Source of the DNA: Nitrososphaerota archaeon
Lineage (GTDB): Archaea; Thermoproteota; Nitrososphaeria; Nitrososphaerales; JACPRH01
Reading direction: 5' to 3'
Length of the DNA stretch: 64,000 bases
Assembly: GCA_023379805.1 (NCBI GenBank)
Contig: JAMCPI010000007.1
Location: 104,068-168,067, forward strand
Shown here: positions 18,886-27,985 of the stretch, piece by piece
Layout of the letters: every line of letters starts with the position of its first letter
Position numbering within the stretch: position 1 is the stretch's first letter
Notes under the pieces: model-generated
Seen by the model: only the letters and a program-made list of their open reading frames with translations
Told to the model about the DNA's origin: nothing
The model's database searches: none
Program-made: the position numbers and the translations under genes

Positions 18886-18956
18886 GTGCAAGCATGTGGC
18901 TCCTGCACCCGTGGGGACTATTTTTACCAGCCTGTCTAGAGCCGCCACAACCCCAC
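18886..18956 (-). ncRNA. Candidate structured RNA, copy 1
   Basis: About 71 bp that recur with high identity at 52599-52676. Read on the minus strand it has an outer stem GTGGGG/CCCCAC and a following hairpin GTGCAGG/CTTGCAC. The one arm difference between copies is a G-U wobble here and a G-C pair there, which fits RNA on this strand. It lies about 200 bp past the 3' end of PQQ dehydrogenase 1, on the same strand. Apart from this element, 18739-19157 shows no gene. Confidence 0.5.
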
Positions 18957-19120
18957 CGTCGCAGCACCCCTGCCGCGAAGCTACGTTTCCGGCGATACTA
19001 CCAATGGCAGAATCGGTTTTTGACTGTTGTCTTTCGATTTTTTCGAGGCTCACGCAGGAGGATATGTTCGAATTTTCCGAACCGCAAAAACTAAGTTGAT
19101 GTGAAAAAAGAAAAAGGAGT

Positions 19121-19142
19121 GACGACCCTTTTTAGGATCGTC
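19121..19142 (-). terminator. Hairpin terminator of PQQ dehydrogenase 1
   Basis: On the minus strand GACGATCC pairs with GGGTCGTC across a 6-nt A-rich loop and is followed by a T-rich run. The same stem occurs after both other PQQ dehydrogenase genes (51038-51058 and 52733-52752). Confidence 0.75.
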
Positions 19143-19157
19143 TCCTATTGCTTGTAC

Positions 19158-21329
19158 CTATTTCTTCCGCATTACTAGTACTGCTGCTGCGATGATAGCT
19201 ATTACAGCTACACCGACTGCTGCGTAAGTGACTTCAGAAGGCAGACCCGTTGTTTGAGTAACCTGTGAGGTTATTGTTGTGGTTTGTGCTGGCGCTGTTG
19301 TTGTTACTGTGGCTGTGGTGGATGAAGTTGATGTTATGGTTGTGCTCTGGGTTGTGGTTTGTGTTGTTGTGACTGTTGATGTTTGCGGTGTGGCTCCTGA
19401 TTGTGATCCTAATCCGACTGCTACGAGGACTCCTGGGTTAGTTGGTGTAAGACGTCCTGCTGCGGTGACGCCGAGGACTGTGAAGATCAGCTGGTTGCCC
19501 GCTGAGTCTTGACCCGTGGTGAGACCTACTCTCATGTCTGAGCCTAGGTTCAACTCTCGTAGTACTTTACCTGAGTCTTTGTCTAGGAATCTCATGTAGC
19601 CGTCTGTGAAGCCTGCGAAGATTAGGCTGGGTGTTACCACCATTGCTGAGCGCTGTTGACTTATTGGCCAGAACCAAGTCCACTTGACTTTGCCTGTTGC
19701 TACGTCGCGTGCAACGATCGATGTGTTTGTGATTGGATAGCCTTGCGTGATGCTTACTGATCCTCCGATTACGGGCGGCGGAGATTTCAGTATCGTTGTC
19801 TGCAAACCTACTGCATAGTGGAACAGTGTGCCTGTCTGTGGATCGTAGCTCATGTCTGTGCCGAAGATTCCGTTGCTGAAGTTAGGGTAAACATTGCATG
19901 GTCTTCCACAGTAGGTGCTGTTGTCTGGAGAGACCAATTCTCTCATGTCGTAGCGACTGAATGGGTCTGTGAAGTGATATCTGACACCGCCTTGGTTAGG
20001 CTCCTTAAGTGCCGCTGGTGTTATTTGTCCCCACTCCACCTGCTCGTTGACTACATCATTAACGCGTATTGGCTTACCTGTCTTAGCGTCAAGGATGTTG
20101 AGGTGGCCTTCTTTGCATCCCTTCATGTAGACTTTGCCTAGTCCTTGCACATCCGCCAATACTCCGCTCCAGTTGCAGTCGTAGTCGTATGGATCGCGTG
20201 GGAACGGTTGGTACCACCATATGCGTTTGCCTTGGTTAAGGTCAATAGCCATTATGGTTGAGCCGTAAAGTCTTGGTCCAGGTGTCGTGCCTACGTATGT
20301 GTAGGGTCCTTGGTTGCCTGTTTGTGTGTAGGCAATTCCTGTTTCCTCATCTACGACGATTTGTCCCCAGTTAGCTGTGACTCCTCCGTAGATGTTGGGT
20401 TTTTCACCTGGTTGGGTCCAGTCCCATTCAAGGTTTCCTGGAGCCTTAGATGCTACTTCTTTGCATGGTGTGGTTAGGAAGTACCCTGTATCACACTCCT
20501 GTGTTGCCCAGTCCTTGGTGGTTACGTCTTGAGGTGGGAAGCTGTAGACCCGCCAGACCACTTTGTGTGTTGTCATGTCGATGCCCTCTGTTGTGTGGCG
20601 GAAGTCACCTGCGTAGATGTTGCTGTGCATTGCACCGGGTAGAACTATTATGAACTGGTTACCTTTGTCGTAGGTTCCGATGTTTGCTTGGCTAACTGTG
20701 CCTTGCCTCATCTTGTATAAGTTGCCGGGGATGTCTTTGCATAGGTCTTGAATCCAGAAGGTGTTTTTGCCTGTTGTGGCGTCGATGCCGTAGAAGTCAC
20801 AGGCCATGCCGCTGACTAGGATTGCGTTTTGTGCTTGCCAGTATCTGAAGCCGTGCAGATGCATGTTGAGGGATCCTAATGGTCCTGCGTGGTTAGGGAG
20901 CAAAACCGGTAGTCTTGCTTCTATGTCGGTGCCGTTGATGACGTAGTCATACCTCCAGGCCTGTTTCCCGGTCTTCGCGTCAACTGCGTATGTTCTGAGG
21001 TAGTTTGTGGTTACGTAGACTTTGCCGTTTACAACGATGGGCGGTGTTGTAGATCCTTCGTTGCTGATGAATGCCTGTATTGCTGGGTTCGCCTGACTCC
21101 TTCCCTCTAATGGAAAGAGCCACTTTACCTCTAGGTTGTTGACATTGTTCTTGTTGATCTGTGTTTCTGGACTGTAGTTCCATGCCCAACTGTTGCCGTT
21201 CACGTACTGCCAATCCTTCTCGGAGTTGGCTAGTGGCGCCGCGAACGCCAATGCTGGCATGAATGTGCCGAATGTGAGAATTACGAGTATTCCTAATAGA
21301 CTTATTCTGTATTTGCTAGGATAACTCAT
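19158..21329 (-). CDS. PQQ-type beta-propeller dehydrogenase 1, secreted and membrane-anchored
   Basis: 723 residues: signal peptide (about 7-31), an eight-bladed quinoprotein alcohol/glucose-dehydrogenase-like propeller (about 35-640), a Thr/Ser-rich stalk (about 650-690) and a C-terminal helix ending VMRKK. Propeller blades show repeated GKxxW-type closures (TGKQAWRYDY, TGKVKWTWFW). The active-site-like segment PRDPYDYDCNWSG keeps acidic residues where PQQ dehydrogenases have the catalytic Asp, and many cysteines suggest disulfides. Probably oxidises alcohols, aldehydes or sugars outside the cell; substrate, and PQQ supply, unknown. Upstream are TATA-like boxes at about 21346-21366, giving a short leader. 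Confidence 0.85.
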   Translation of the reverse strand: MSYPSKYRISLLGILVILTFGTFMPALAFAAPLANSEKDWQYVNGNSWAWNYSPETQINKNNVNNLEVKWLFPLEGRSQANPAIQAFISNEGSTTPPIVVNGKVYVTTNYLRTYAVDAKTGKQAWRYDYVINGTDIEARLPVLLPNHAGPLGSLNMHLHGFRYWQAQNAILVSGMACDFYGIDATTGKNTFWIQDLCKDIPGNLYKMRQGTVSQANIGTYDKGNQFIIVLPGAMHSNIYAGDFRHTTEGIDMTTHKVVWRVYSFPPQDVTTKDWATQECDTGYFLTTPCKEVASKAPGNLEWDWTQPGEKPNIYGGVTANWGQIVVDEETGIAYTQTGNQGPYTYVGTTPGPRLYGSTIMAIDLNQGKRIWWYQPFPRDPYDYDCNWSGVLADVQGLGKVYMKGCKEGHLNILDAKTGKPIRVNDVVNEQVEWGQITPAALKEPNQGGVRYHFTDPFSRYDMRELVSPDNSTYCGRPCNVYPNFSNGIFGTDMSYDPQTGTLFHYAVGLQTTILKSPPPVIGGSVSITQGYPITNTSIVARDVATGKVKWTWFWPISQQRSAMVVTPSLIFAGFTDGYMRFLDKDSGKVLRELNLGSDMRVGLTTGQDSAGNQLIFTVLGVTAAGRLTPTNPGVLVAVGLGSQSGATPQTSTVTTTQTTTQSTTITSTSSTTATVTTTAPAQTTTITSQVTQTTGLPSEVTYAAVGVAVIAIIAAAVLVMRKK

Positions 21330-21345
21330 ACTATTTTCGGAATAC

Positions 21346-21366
21346 TAAATAATATATACTGATATA
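21346..21366 (-). promoter_or_regulatory. TATA-like promoter of PQQ dehydrogenase 1
   Basis: Minus strand reads TTTATATCAG then TATATATTAT, 17-37 nt before the ATG at 21329. This is the usual distance for a leaderless or short-leader archaeal transcript. Confidence 0.45.
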
Positions 21367-21692
21367 AACCTTACTTTAATCACAGTAATAACTTGGCTGC
21401 TCGTTTTTGAGAAATAACACTATATTCAAGCAAAATCTACAGGAAGAGCGGTATAAATCTGCAGAATAAGGAGGTAGGATTAAAGTTTACTCAGCCGCGG
21501 GCAAGTTTCAACACCACAGATATTGGGCATTAGGAAATTTCCATGCAAGCGTAGGTTCTCGAGCGGCATCAGTGGACTAGTCTTGGGGATGACTCAATTC
21601 TCTGATGCTGGCAAGTAGTGGTTGATTGATGTTTCCCGGTCGGCTGTATTTGCTGTAGCGATTGGGCCAACTGCTGTCTTCTATCGTAAGCC
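21367..21692. other. Intergenic stretch without a recognisable gene
   Basis: No frame longer than a few dozen codons with coding character and no clear RNA fold was seen. It separates two leftward genes and probably holds upstream promoter sequence for the PQQ dehydrogenase. Confidence 0.4.
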
Positions 21693-22301
21693 TCAGTAGG
21701 TGGTGTTTTCTTTTCTAGTCACCTGCTGGAACTTCCAGCCGTTCTGCTCGACTGTCTTTTTGATTGGTTCGCGCACGGTTTTTACATCGAAGCTATACTC
21801 ATAGATTTTGCCGATTGCTAGGTCGTCTTTGATACCGTATGCTGCTCCCCACGATTTATTGTAGATGTTTCTTCCTCTGAAAGCGGTTTTCTTGTATTCT
21901 ACTTGCGGGTTGAGTCTCTCGTTTACTCCTGCTGACCAACTTACAGTTCCCATTTCTTCAAAATAGCGGGCTTCCTTCTTATCATCATCTAGTAGTATGT
22001 AGGCTCTGTAGGTTTCGCTAAGCCGCTCCTTGGATATGATTTGATACCAGTGCGCATCAACTATTTTCCACTCTACAAGCAGATCCGTTTCTTCCACAGG
22101 CTTTATTTCGTAAGGCAGGTTAGGTGAGTTTAACGCGAGCAGTTTCAGTTTCAACTCCTCCTTGCTCGCTGGAGGTGCAGCGGATGTTTTGCTACCCGTA
22201 ATATGTTTGGAGCGTCCAAACCCCCATATCATTGTGAACGCTACTCTACATAGATGGGTTACCGAACCTGCCGCTGCGTTGACTTCGATTTGTTTCTCCA
22301 T
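21693..22301 (-). CDS. Hypothetical protein
   Basis: 202 residues, family not recognised. After an Ala-rich N-terminus there is a mixed alpha/beta domain with aromatic motifs (VEWKIVDAHWYQIISKERL, TVSWSAGVNERLNP, KSWGAAYGI). No signal peptide; the single hydrophobic stretch near residue 20 is weak. Probably cytosolic. ATG start at 22301; no operon partner. Confidence 0.65.
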   Translation of the reverse strand: MEKQIEVNAAAGSVTHLCRVAFTMIWGFGRSKHITGSKTSAAPPASKEELKLKLLALNSPNLPYEIKPVEETDLLVEWKIVDAHWYQIISKERLSETYRAYILLDDDKKEARYFEEMGTVSWSAGVNERLNPQVEYKKTAFRGRNIYNKSWGAAYGIKDDLAIGKIYEYSFDVKTVREPIKKTVEQNGWKFQQVTRKENTTY

Positions 22302-22543
22302 CTAGTTTCGATCTATTATCGTCTTTGATTCTTTAATTGATTCTGGTGTCCTTCCTTCCTCCTCGCTTCCTCCTTGCTACCAGCTGCTCTTTCTTGGTTT
22401 GGTGTTTTTCAGTTTAATCAGATGTGCTTTGGCGGTATGCGCTTGTATCGTCTGTCCTGCTTTTCTTTTCTGTATGTTGTGTTGGGCTGTTTTTCCGTTT
22501 TGTCTATATGTGTGTAGTGCGTTAGTTAGATTGGTGGTTGTAG

Positions 22544-23032
22544 TTGGCTGTTGAGGATGAGATTAAGCTTCCGAGGTCTGTGAAGAGGATACTGGTTGCG
22601 GTGGATGGTTCGGTGCATTCGGGGAGGGCTGTTGATATGGCGCTTGATCTTGCGAGGAAGTATAATGCTATGCTTTACATCATTCATGTGGCTTCTGGTT
22701 ACGCTGCGTATGAGCGGTTCAGTGAAGCGTATGAGGGTCGTGTGAGCCCGGAGATATTGACCAAGACTGCTTTGGACAGTATTCGTTCGCAGGGCGAAGC
22801 GTATCTCAGAGATGTTGAGGCGAAGGCTAAGGCTGAAGGATTGACCAAAGTTGAGCGAGTATACTCTGCCGGAGATCCTGCTGACGAGATATTGAACTTC
22901 GCTGAGCAGAACAATGTTGACTTGATTGTTATGGGTAGCCGCGGCTTAGGCCGTTTTTCAAGAGTGTTCCTTGGCAGTGTGTCAAGCAAAGTTGCGCATC
23001 ACGCCCACTGCACCGTAATCATAGTCAAGTAA
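22544..23032 (+). CDS. Universal stress protein (UspA family)
   Basis: 162 residues, one Usp domain. It starts with VKRILVAVDGSVHSGRAVD and ends with the ATP-binding signature GSRGLGRFSRVFLGSVSSKV (G-2x-G-9x-GS), so it is likely the ATP-binding type. Gene starts with TTG; the intergenic region before it is pyrimidine-rich and contains nothing else recognisable. Confidence 0.93.
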   Translation: MAVEDEIKLPRSVKRILVAVDGSVHSGRAVDMALDLARKYNAMLYIIHVASGYAAYERFSEAYEGRVSPEILTKTALDSIRSQGEAYLRDVEAKAKAEGLTKVERVYSAGDPADEILNFAEQNNVDLIVMGSRGLGRFSRVFLGSVSSKVAHHAHCTVIIVK

Positions 23033-23069
23033 ATCGAAACTTCTGACTCGCGAAGTCAGCGTCAGAATG

Positions 23070-23474
23070 TTAGATGATACTCCGATCAGGTTTGGGTAGT
23101 GGGAAACCTTTCTCTTCGAGGATTTTGACGACTTTTGGGATTGTGAGGGCGAAGTCGGCGTGGATGCATTCGTTGGCGTCGCAGATGTCGCAGTAGATTT
23201 TTTCGTGTCTGAAGTAGACGCTTGCTATTCTTCCCATTTCGTTGTCTATGACCTTTACGTGGTCCTCGTACATGTTTAGGTGTTGGAAGCGGGGTCGTCG
23301 TGTGTACATTCCGTCTCGTTCGAGGAGCATTTTGACGCCTTCAGTCGCTACGTCAGATTTACTCTTTAGGCCTCTCTGCTTCGCAATATCCGTCTGGAGA
23401 TACTGGTCTATCAGGTCACTCATAGCTGCTGGAACGTTGACCTTGTCCCAGTTTGGCCGCGCCTTCTGGGTCAT
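23070..23474 (-). CDS. Putative ribbon-helix-helix regulator with Cys/His C-terminal domain
   Basis: 134 residues from the ATG at 23474. Residues about 8-55 (WDKVNVPAAMSDLIDQYL, then GLKSKSDVATEGVKMLLE) fit a ribbon-helix-helix DNA-binding fold. The C-terminal part carries YCDICDANECIHADF, a possible metal or redox site. The upstream start at 23504 is unlikely, because the TATA-like CTATATATTC at about 23512-23521 would put transcription start after it. A perfect 14-bp palindrome sits in the short leader (23483-23496), which suggests autoregulation. Confidence 0.7.
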   Translation of the reverse strand: MTQKARPNWDKVNVPAAMSDLIDQYLQTDIAKQRGLKSKSDVATEGVKMLLERDGMYTRRPRFQHLNMYEDHVKVIDNEMGRIASVYFRHEKIYCDICDANECIHADFALTIPKVVKILEEKGFPLPKPDRSII

Positions 23475-23482
23475 CTTGGCTG

Positions 23483-23496
23483 TTCCACCGGTGGAA
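23483..23496. promoter_or_regulatory. Palindrome TTCCACCGGTGGAA in leader of the RHH gene
   Basis: Perfect 14-bp inverted repeat about 9 bp before the ATG at 23474 and just after the expected transcription start. Its 12-bp core recurs in the promoter of the RadA-like/PolB operon at 28191. Probably an operator. Confidence 0.5.
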
Positions 23497-23662
23497 TATG
23501 TCAACGGGACTGAATATATAGCCTTTGGCGTCGGTGCTAAAGATGAGTTGCAGCGGTATTCAAGGACTGGTAAGAGAAATCGGTGAGCTGGTTAACCCAA
23601 GTTAACAATCGACTAGAGTGCGAATATGATAGATTCTAGACAAGCTGCTAATCTGCAGCTTC

Positions 23663-24112
23663 CTAATCTAATTTGAGTTTTGATATTAGCACCTCAGGTT
23701 CTGAGACCTTAACTGCATTTTTCAGTTTCTTCGCTAGATAACTGTCCCTTGTAACGAAGATGTCAGCCTTATGTTCGATAGCGGTAGCGCTGTGATACGC
23801 GTCATGAATCGTTATGCTTGAGTCCAAAACCAGTTTAACAGCAAGTTTCGCTGTCCACGAACCTAGAGGACAAATAGTTAGATTCGGCATCCTTTCAATC
23901 AGTCCAAGAGCCTGATCTATCTTGTCGCGGTTTCTCATCTTCGCAAGGTCTAACGCAATCTCTGTTAAAGTCACAGAAGAGGTTGTACCAGCTAACTTTC
24001 CCTCCTGTATACTTCTCAAAAGATGCTCAGAACCTTGAGCAAAATCGTGCTCATTATAGATGACGTTAAGAAAGATGTTAGTGTCCAGATAACACTTAGT
24101 TACCATTTTCAC
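23663..24112 (-). CDS. vapC: PIN-domain toxin, VapC type
   Basis: 149 residues. PIN-domain acidic residues are visible in YLDTNIFLNV (D10), TLTEIALD (E), IHDAYHSATA (D) and VTRDSYL (D). VapC toxins are Mg-dependent RNases that cut tRNA or rRNA. The gene lies 49 bp after an AbrB-type antitoxin on the same strand. Confidence 0.88.
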   Translation of the reverse strand: MKMVTKCYLDTNIFLNVIYNEHDFAQGSEHLLRSIQEGKLAGTTSSVTLTEIALDLAKMRNRDKIDQALGLIERMPNLTICPLGSWTAKLAVKLVLDSSITIHDAYHSATAIEHKADIFVTRDSYLAKKLKNAVKVSEPEVLISKLKLD

Positions 24113-24161
24113 AACCCATACGCATTAATGGTGAAGGAATAGAAAGATTCTTTCAACAACT

Positions 24162-24431
24162 CTATTTCGAGGATAGCGTTTGCTCCTCTTCCTTGTCTAT
24201 CTTTTGTCTCAGCGAACGAATCCTACCTGTACTACCAGATCTGGATTTTTTTGATACTTTCGCCAACCCAAGGAGCTTGGCTAGAACATCCGTCTCCTTC
24301 GGGCTCAAAATTATGCCGTCATCGAATGCTGTAGCTACTACTATTGATCCTTCTTTAATACCTGCTTTTTCTCTTAGCTCTTTTGGAAGAACTACAATGC
24401 CTTTTTCACGCACTTTAATTGCTGTTGTCAC
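24162..24431 (-). CDS. vapB: AbrB/SpoVT-type antitoxin, VapB-like
   Basis: 89 residues. The N-terminal swapped-hairpin AbrB domain is clear (IKVREKGIVVLPKELREKAG, then KEGSIVVATAFDDGI). The C-terminal basic/acidic tail probably binds the toxin. Three tandem copies of a ~10-bp sequence lie directly upstream (24461-24484), likely operator sites for its own control. Confidence 0.87.
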   Translation of the reverse strand: MTTAIKVREKGIVVLPKELREKAGIKEGSIVVATAFDDGIILSPKETDVLAKLLGLAKVSKKSRSGSTGRIRSLRQKIDKEEEQTLSSK

Positions 24432-24460
24432 AAAAATATTCAGCCGGCTTCACATACTTA

Positions 24461-24484
24461 AACCTTGTTTAACCTTGTTTAACT
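24461..24484. promoter_or_regulatory. Tandem repeats upstream of vapBC
   Basis: AACCTTGTTT occurs twice in direct succession (24461-24480), followed by a partial copy AACTTG. On the minus strand they sit just upstream of a TTTAAGTATG TATA-like box 20-30 nt before vapB. Probably antitoxin operator sites. Confidence 0.5.
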
Positions 24485-24492
24485 TGTCTGTT

Positions 24493-26409
24493 TCATCGTC
24501 TGTCTCGTTGGCGGTGATGATGCTTCTTCGTTGGGTTCATTGCGACTATGTCGAATAGGATGCGTCTGTAGTTTATTGTGAGTGTTCTTGCGAAGAACTG
24601 GTCCTCGATGATCATGTAGCGTAGGTCGTGCTGGTTCTTTTCGTATAGGTTGAACTTCTCGAAGGATAGGCAGTCTAGGAGGTATGGTTTGAGCTTGGAA
24701 ACGTCTAGATCCACTAGGACTTCTTTAGGTATGGGTTCTTTGCTTGAGGTGAGAAGCAGGTCGTTGAGTGCGTCTCTTGCTGCTTCGTAGTTTTTCCAGG
24801 CTTCTGAGAGGAATCCGGTGAAGATTCCGTTTGCGATCAGTTTTGAGATGTATGCGCCTGCCTTGTCCTCTGCGTAGGCTTTGAGGAGGTGTGCTTTGAT
24901 GTTTAGCTCGTTGGATTTGTCGTAGGCGTATAGGAATTGGCGTGCGATGCCTTCCATGTTTGATTTGTAGGCGTGATTGAGCGAGTCGCCGAAGGCGCCG
25001 CTGGCTAGTAGGAATCTCGCGGTATCGTAATCGTCTGAGATTAGGGCGCTTGATATCATGTGTGCGAAGTCGGGGTCGTAGGGGATTTCGCTCATCAGGA
25101 TTCCTTTCCAGGTGGTTTCGTGGGTGCGGCGGTCGATTGCGCCGATGTCGGTGAGCCAGTTCTCTGCAAAAGCTACTTCTTTCGGATTTACTTTTGACAT
25201 GAACTCTAGCTCTGAGAGTCTGAGCCGGTACTTTGACATAAGAAGCACTAGGTCGAACGGGGTCTCGGTTTCAAGGGCTTTGCGCACCGGCGTCGGGTTG
25301 ATCTTCTTAGGGATCGGTGTGTCTGAGAGGATGACTGCTCTGCCAGGTTTGAAGCGGCCGATTCTTCCCATCATCTGCAGGAGGCTGTTGTTGTCTATCT
25401 TCTTGTATCGAAGCGTTTTTTGACCGAGCTTATCTTTGCCGTCAATCATCTCGTTGAATATCAGCACATTGTCGACGTAGATGTTTACTGATGAGGCGAT
25501 GACGTTTGTCGCGAAGATTCTGAGGTTCTTGTCTAGCTCAGCTCTTTGCTGGATCTTGTTGATCTCTGAGCCTTCGAGGCCGCCGTGAATGTAAGTGCCA
25601 CCGTAGCTGCCTGCGTACTTTTCCACTAAGCGTCTAGTGGGGAGGAAGACAAGCCACGATTCGTTGCGGGGTTGCCCGTAGAGATAGAGTGATAGGGTTC
25701 GGAACATTTCGTCGAGATCCTTTGCTTCCTCTAATTGGAGTGTTACTGGGTATCTGCGGCCGCTCAGCGTGTAGAGTTTCGTGATGCCTAGGAATGAAAG
25801 GAACTCCTTCGGGTCTATTGTTGCACTCATGATGCGGAACAGGTTTCTTGCAGTGGCTTCCTCCTTTTTGGCTAGCGACATGCATAGTTCTAGCTGGGAG
25901 GACATCTGGTGGCTCTCGTCGAAGTAGATGGATGAGTCGAGGATAGAGTTCTCAGCCAGCATTCTAAGAAGGACACCGTCTGTCACTATCTTGATTCTGC
26001 CGCCGATGTTGATCTTGGTATCTTTGGTGATGACAGCTAGCTCCTCCTTCACTTCAGGATGGAGAGCTTCAAGCGAGTAGAACAGCGCGTTGCACGAAGC
26101 TCTTGAGGGCTCGCGAATCACAATCTGCCTGTTCCTGCCGGATAACTCAAACTCGTGAATCGGAGTTACAGTGCTTTTTCCAGTCCCGACGTCACCGATA
26201 ATTACAAAGTGATCCGAGAAATCAATAGAGTCAAGGATTGAATAAATCGGGAGCTCTTTCTTCGCCCCCATGCTAACCGATTCTTGATATGGTTGTTCCT
26301 CTTCCCTTAAACCTGCTGGCTCAACAGAGTAACCGGTATCAGATTCTTCGCCGGTCAAAAGCCTCAGACCCTCCAAAATATCATTACCGAAAGGGGCAAG
26401 ATAAACCAA
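24493..26409 (-). CDS. DEAH-type SF2 helicase
   Basis: 638 residues. Motifs in order: Walker A GDVGTGKST (72-80), Ia REPSRASC (99-106), Ib VTDGVLLRML (142-151), II DESH (164-167), III SAT (195-197), V TNVIASSVNI and VI QMMGRIGRFKPGRA (Gln-first variant of QRxGRxGR). The C-terminal 250 residues are helical and unassigned. HrpA/HrpB-like, so NTP-dependent unwinding or remodelling of nucleic acid is expected. It starts 42 bp after the toxin-nuclease gene, forming one leftward operon; vapBC follows. Confidence 0.82.
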   Translation of the reverse strand: MVYLAPFGNDILEGLRLLTGEESDTGYSVEPAGLREEEQPYQESVSMGAKKELPIYSILDSIDFSDHFVIIGDVGTGKSTVTPIHEFELSGRNRQIVIREPSRASCNALFYSLEALHPEVKEELAVITKDTKINIGGRIKIVTDGVLLRMLAENSILDSSIYFDESHQMSSQLELCMSLAKKEEATARNLFRIMSATIDPKEFLSFLGITKLYTLSGRRYPVTLQLEEAKDLDEMFRTLSLYLYGQPRNESWLVFLPTRRLVEKYAGSYGGTYIHGGLEGSEINKIQQRAELDKNLRIFATNVIASSVNIYVDNVLIFNEMIDGKDKLGQKTLRYKKIDNNSLLQMMGRIGRFKPGRAVILSDTPIPKKINPTPVRKALETETPFDLVLLMSKYRLRLSELEFMSKVNPKEVAFAENWLTDIGAIDRRTHETTWKGILMSEIPYDPDFAHMISSALISDDYDTARFLLASGAFGDSLNHAYKSNMEGIARQFLYAYDKSNELNIKAHLLKAYAEDKAGAYISKLIANGIFTGFLSEAWKNYEAARDALNDLLLTSSKEPIPKEVLVDLDVSKLKPYLLDCLSFEKFNLYEKNQHDLRYMIIEDQFFARTLTINYRRILFDIVAMNPTKKHHHRQRDRR

Positions 26410-26451
26410 CCTGTGACCGGTTTCGTCGGGTAACTCTTTGACTGCGCGGGG

Positions 26452-27726
26452 CTATTGATTCATGATTATTTTTTCTAATCTGTGTATTTTGTTGTCCGTT
26501 CCGATGTATAGGACTTGAATTGACTTGCCGTCAGGGAGTTGCTGAAGTACTTTCTGGAATACTGAGAGATTCTTACGGGCTGAATTCTCGGTGCTGAATA
26601 GATATACTATGGATTTGTTGTCGGTCTTCTTCAATATCTCCAGGTAGTTGTTGAGCTGGTCGCCGTCGATTATTGTGTTGGGCTTGTAGTTCTTGAAGTC
26701 CCAGATTCTACCCGCGGTTTCTTTCAACCTGTCCGGAACTCGATCCTTGGTGAGACCGTAAAGCTCCTTTTCAAACGTGGGCTTGAGCGCACCTAACTCC
26801 TCAATCCCTGCTTGCTTCATTTTATTGAATGCAATCCAGCGTTCAAAAGCATATCCTCTTCTGGACGAGTTCCACTGCTCGGTTATCCTTAGAAACTCGT
26901 TGATGTCGCCTACTTGCGAGACTTTTTTCCAGTCAGCAACAATCTCTAGGTACGTTACTAGCTCCTTTGCTTCCTTCTGCCCGGACTTGATGTAGATGTT
27001 AAGTATGTTATCGGCTTCGCCTGCCGGTAGGGCTTCTAGTGCCTCCATGGATTTCAATACCTTCTTCGCTTCTTCAATACCGCCTGCTTCCTTGAACAGG
27101 CTGAGGATGAATTCGCTTAGCCTACTTGCCCGTTGCCCTCCGAGGGCTAGCATGAATTTCTCTGTCTTCGCGGCTTTAACGTAGTTCTTGAATGTCAGCA
27201 GAAAAACGTCGAAGCCTGCGCCGATGGTTTCACCGACTATAGGCAGGACTTTGGCTGTCTCTATGGTGATGTCTAGCATGCTGATGGCTCGTATGAGGTT
27301 GTTGTCAGAGGTTAGGAGGTCTCTTGTGGCCGGTAGCATCCCTGCATATGGCAGCAAGGAGAGCATAGTGTCAGCAACCATGGCTTTATTCGATTTGATG
27401 TCTCCTGAAACCAGCTCCTCAATCAAGTCGTATAGATCTACTAGGATGCTTCTGTCAACACCCCAGTCGTGATAGGTGCAGATGACTTTTCTCTCAGGCT
27501 GATACAGGATGTATTCACCACCGCTCAAGCACTTCGGGACAGATCCGAGTACCGCGGTCTTGCTTGCCAACTCTTCGAGATCAAGATACTTCATATCAGA
27601 GTAATATGCCGCGTACTCTTCTACGGCTTGCTCGATCTTGATCTTTGCAAGATCGCATATACTGGATTTAGCGTCGCGAATAGGTTGTAGTGACAAGGAA
27701 AATCTCTTCCGATATGCGTCAGTCAA
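26452..27726 (-). CDS. Putative toxin-like nuclease with C-terminal PD-(D/E)XK domain
   Basis: 424 residues, TTG start. The N-terminal 250 residues are mostly helical, with a hydrophobic LPIVGETIGAGFDV segment (161-174) reminiscent of pre-toxin linker domains. The C-terminal 130 residues show a restriction-endonuclease-fold pattern: E295 (GYAFERW), PD331-332, D343-x-K345 (WDFKNY) and Q357-x3-Y361 (QLNNY). This spacing resembles Tox-REase domains of polymorphic toxins. Its neighbours are a 45-aa ORF upstream and a DEAH helicase downstream. The assignment rests on motifs only. Confidence 0.6.
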   Translation of the reverse strand: MTDAYRKRFSLSLQPIRDAKSSICDLAKIKIEQAVEEYAAYYSDMKYLDLEELASKTAVLGSVPKCLSGGEYILYQPERKVICTYHDWGVDRSILVDLYDLIEELVSGDIKSNKAMVADTMLSLLPYAGMLPATRDLLTSDNNLIRAISMLDITIETAKVLPIVGETIGAGFDVFLLTFKNYVKAAKTEKFMLALGGQRASRLSEFILSLFKEAGGIEEAKKVLKSMEALEALPAGEADNILNIYIKSGQKEAKELVTYLEIVADWKKVSQVGDINEFLRITEQWNSSRRGYAFERWIAFNKMKQAGIEELGALKPTFEKELYGLTKDRVPDRLKETAGRIWDFKNYKPNTIIDGDQLNNYLEILKKTDNKSIVYLFSTENSARKNLSVFQKVLQQLPDGKSIQVLYIGTDNKIHRLEKIIMNQ

Positions 27727-27821
27727 TAGATGTTGGCGTTGTTACTCCTGATAAGCTTCAAGTCGAGGAGATGGGTTACATCAAGTCTATCTTTACAGGT
27801 CAGATGCTCAGTATTTGGTTT

Positions 27822-27959
27822 CTACTCGTCGCCTTCGTAACCGAGAATTTCCTTGTTCGCCTTTCTCTGTGCCGCAACAGTCTCCCTATCTCCAGTATTC
27901 TCGGCATCTTCCAGCGTCTTACGCGCTATTTTCTTTCGTTTTTCCTCGCTATCTGACAA
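27822..27959 (-). CDS. 45-residue charged protein, first gene of the toxin/helicase operon
   Basis: TTG start at 27959, stop at 27822. The product is highly charged and helical (DSEEKRKKIARKTLED, later QRKANKEILGYEGDE). It lies 33 nt after a strong TATA-like box (TTATATAC at about 27988-27995), so it is probably leaderless, and 95 bp before the nuclease gene. It could be an antitoxin/immunity protein or a regulator. No family recognised. Antisense frames here lack coding character. Confidence 0.5.
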   Translation of the reverse strand: MSDSEEKRKKIARKTLEDAENTGDRETVAAQRKANKEILGYEGDE

Positions 27960-27985
27960 GATTAATCAACGCAAAAGCAGCGCAT

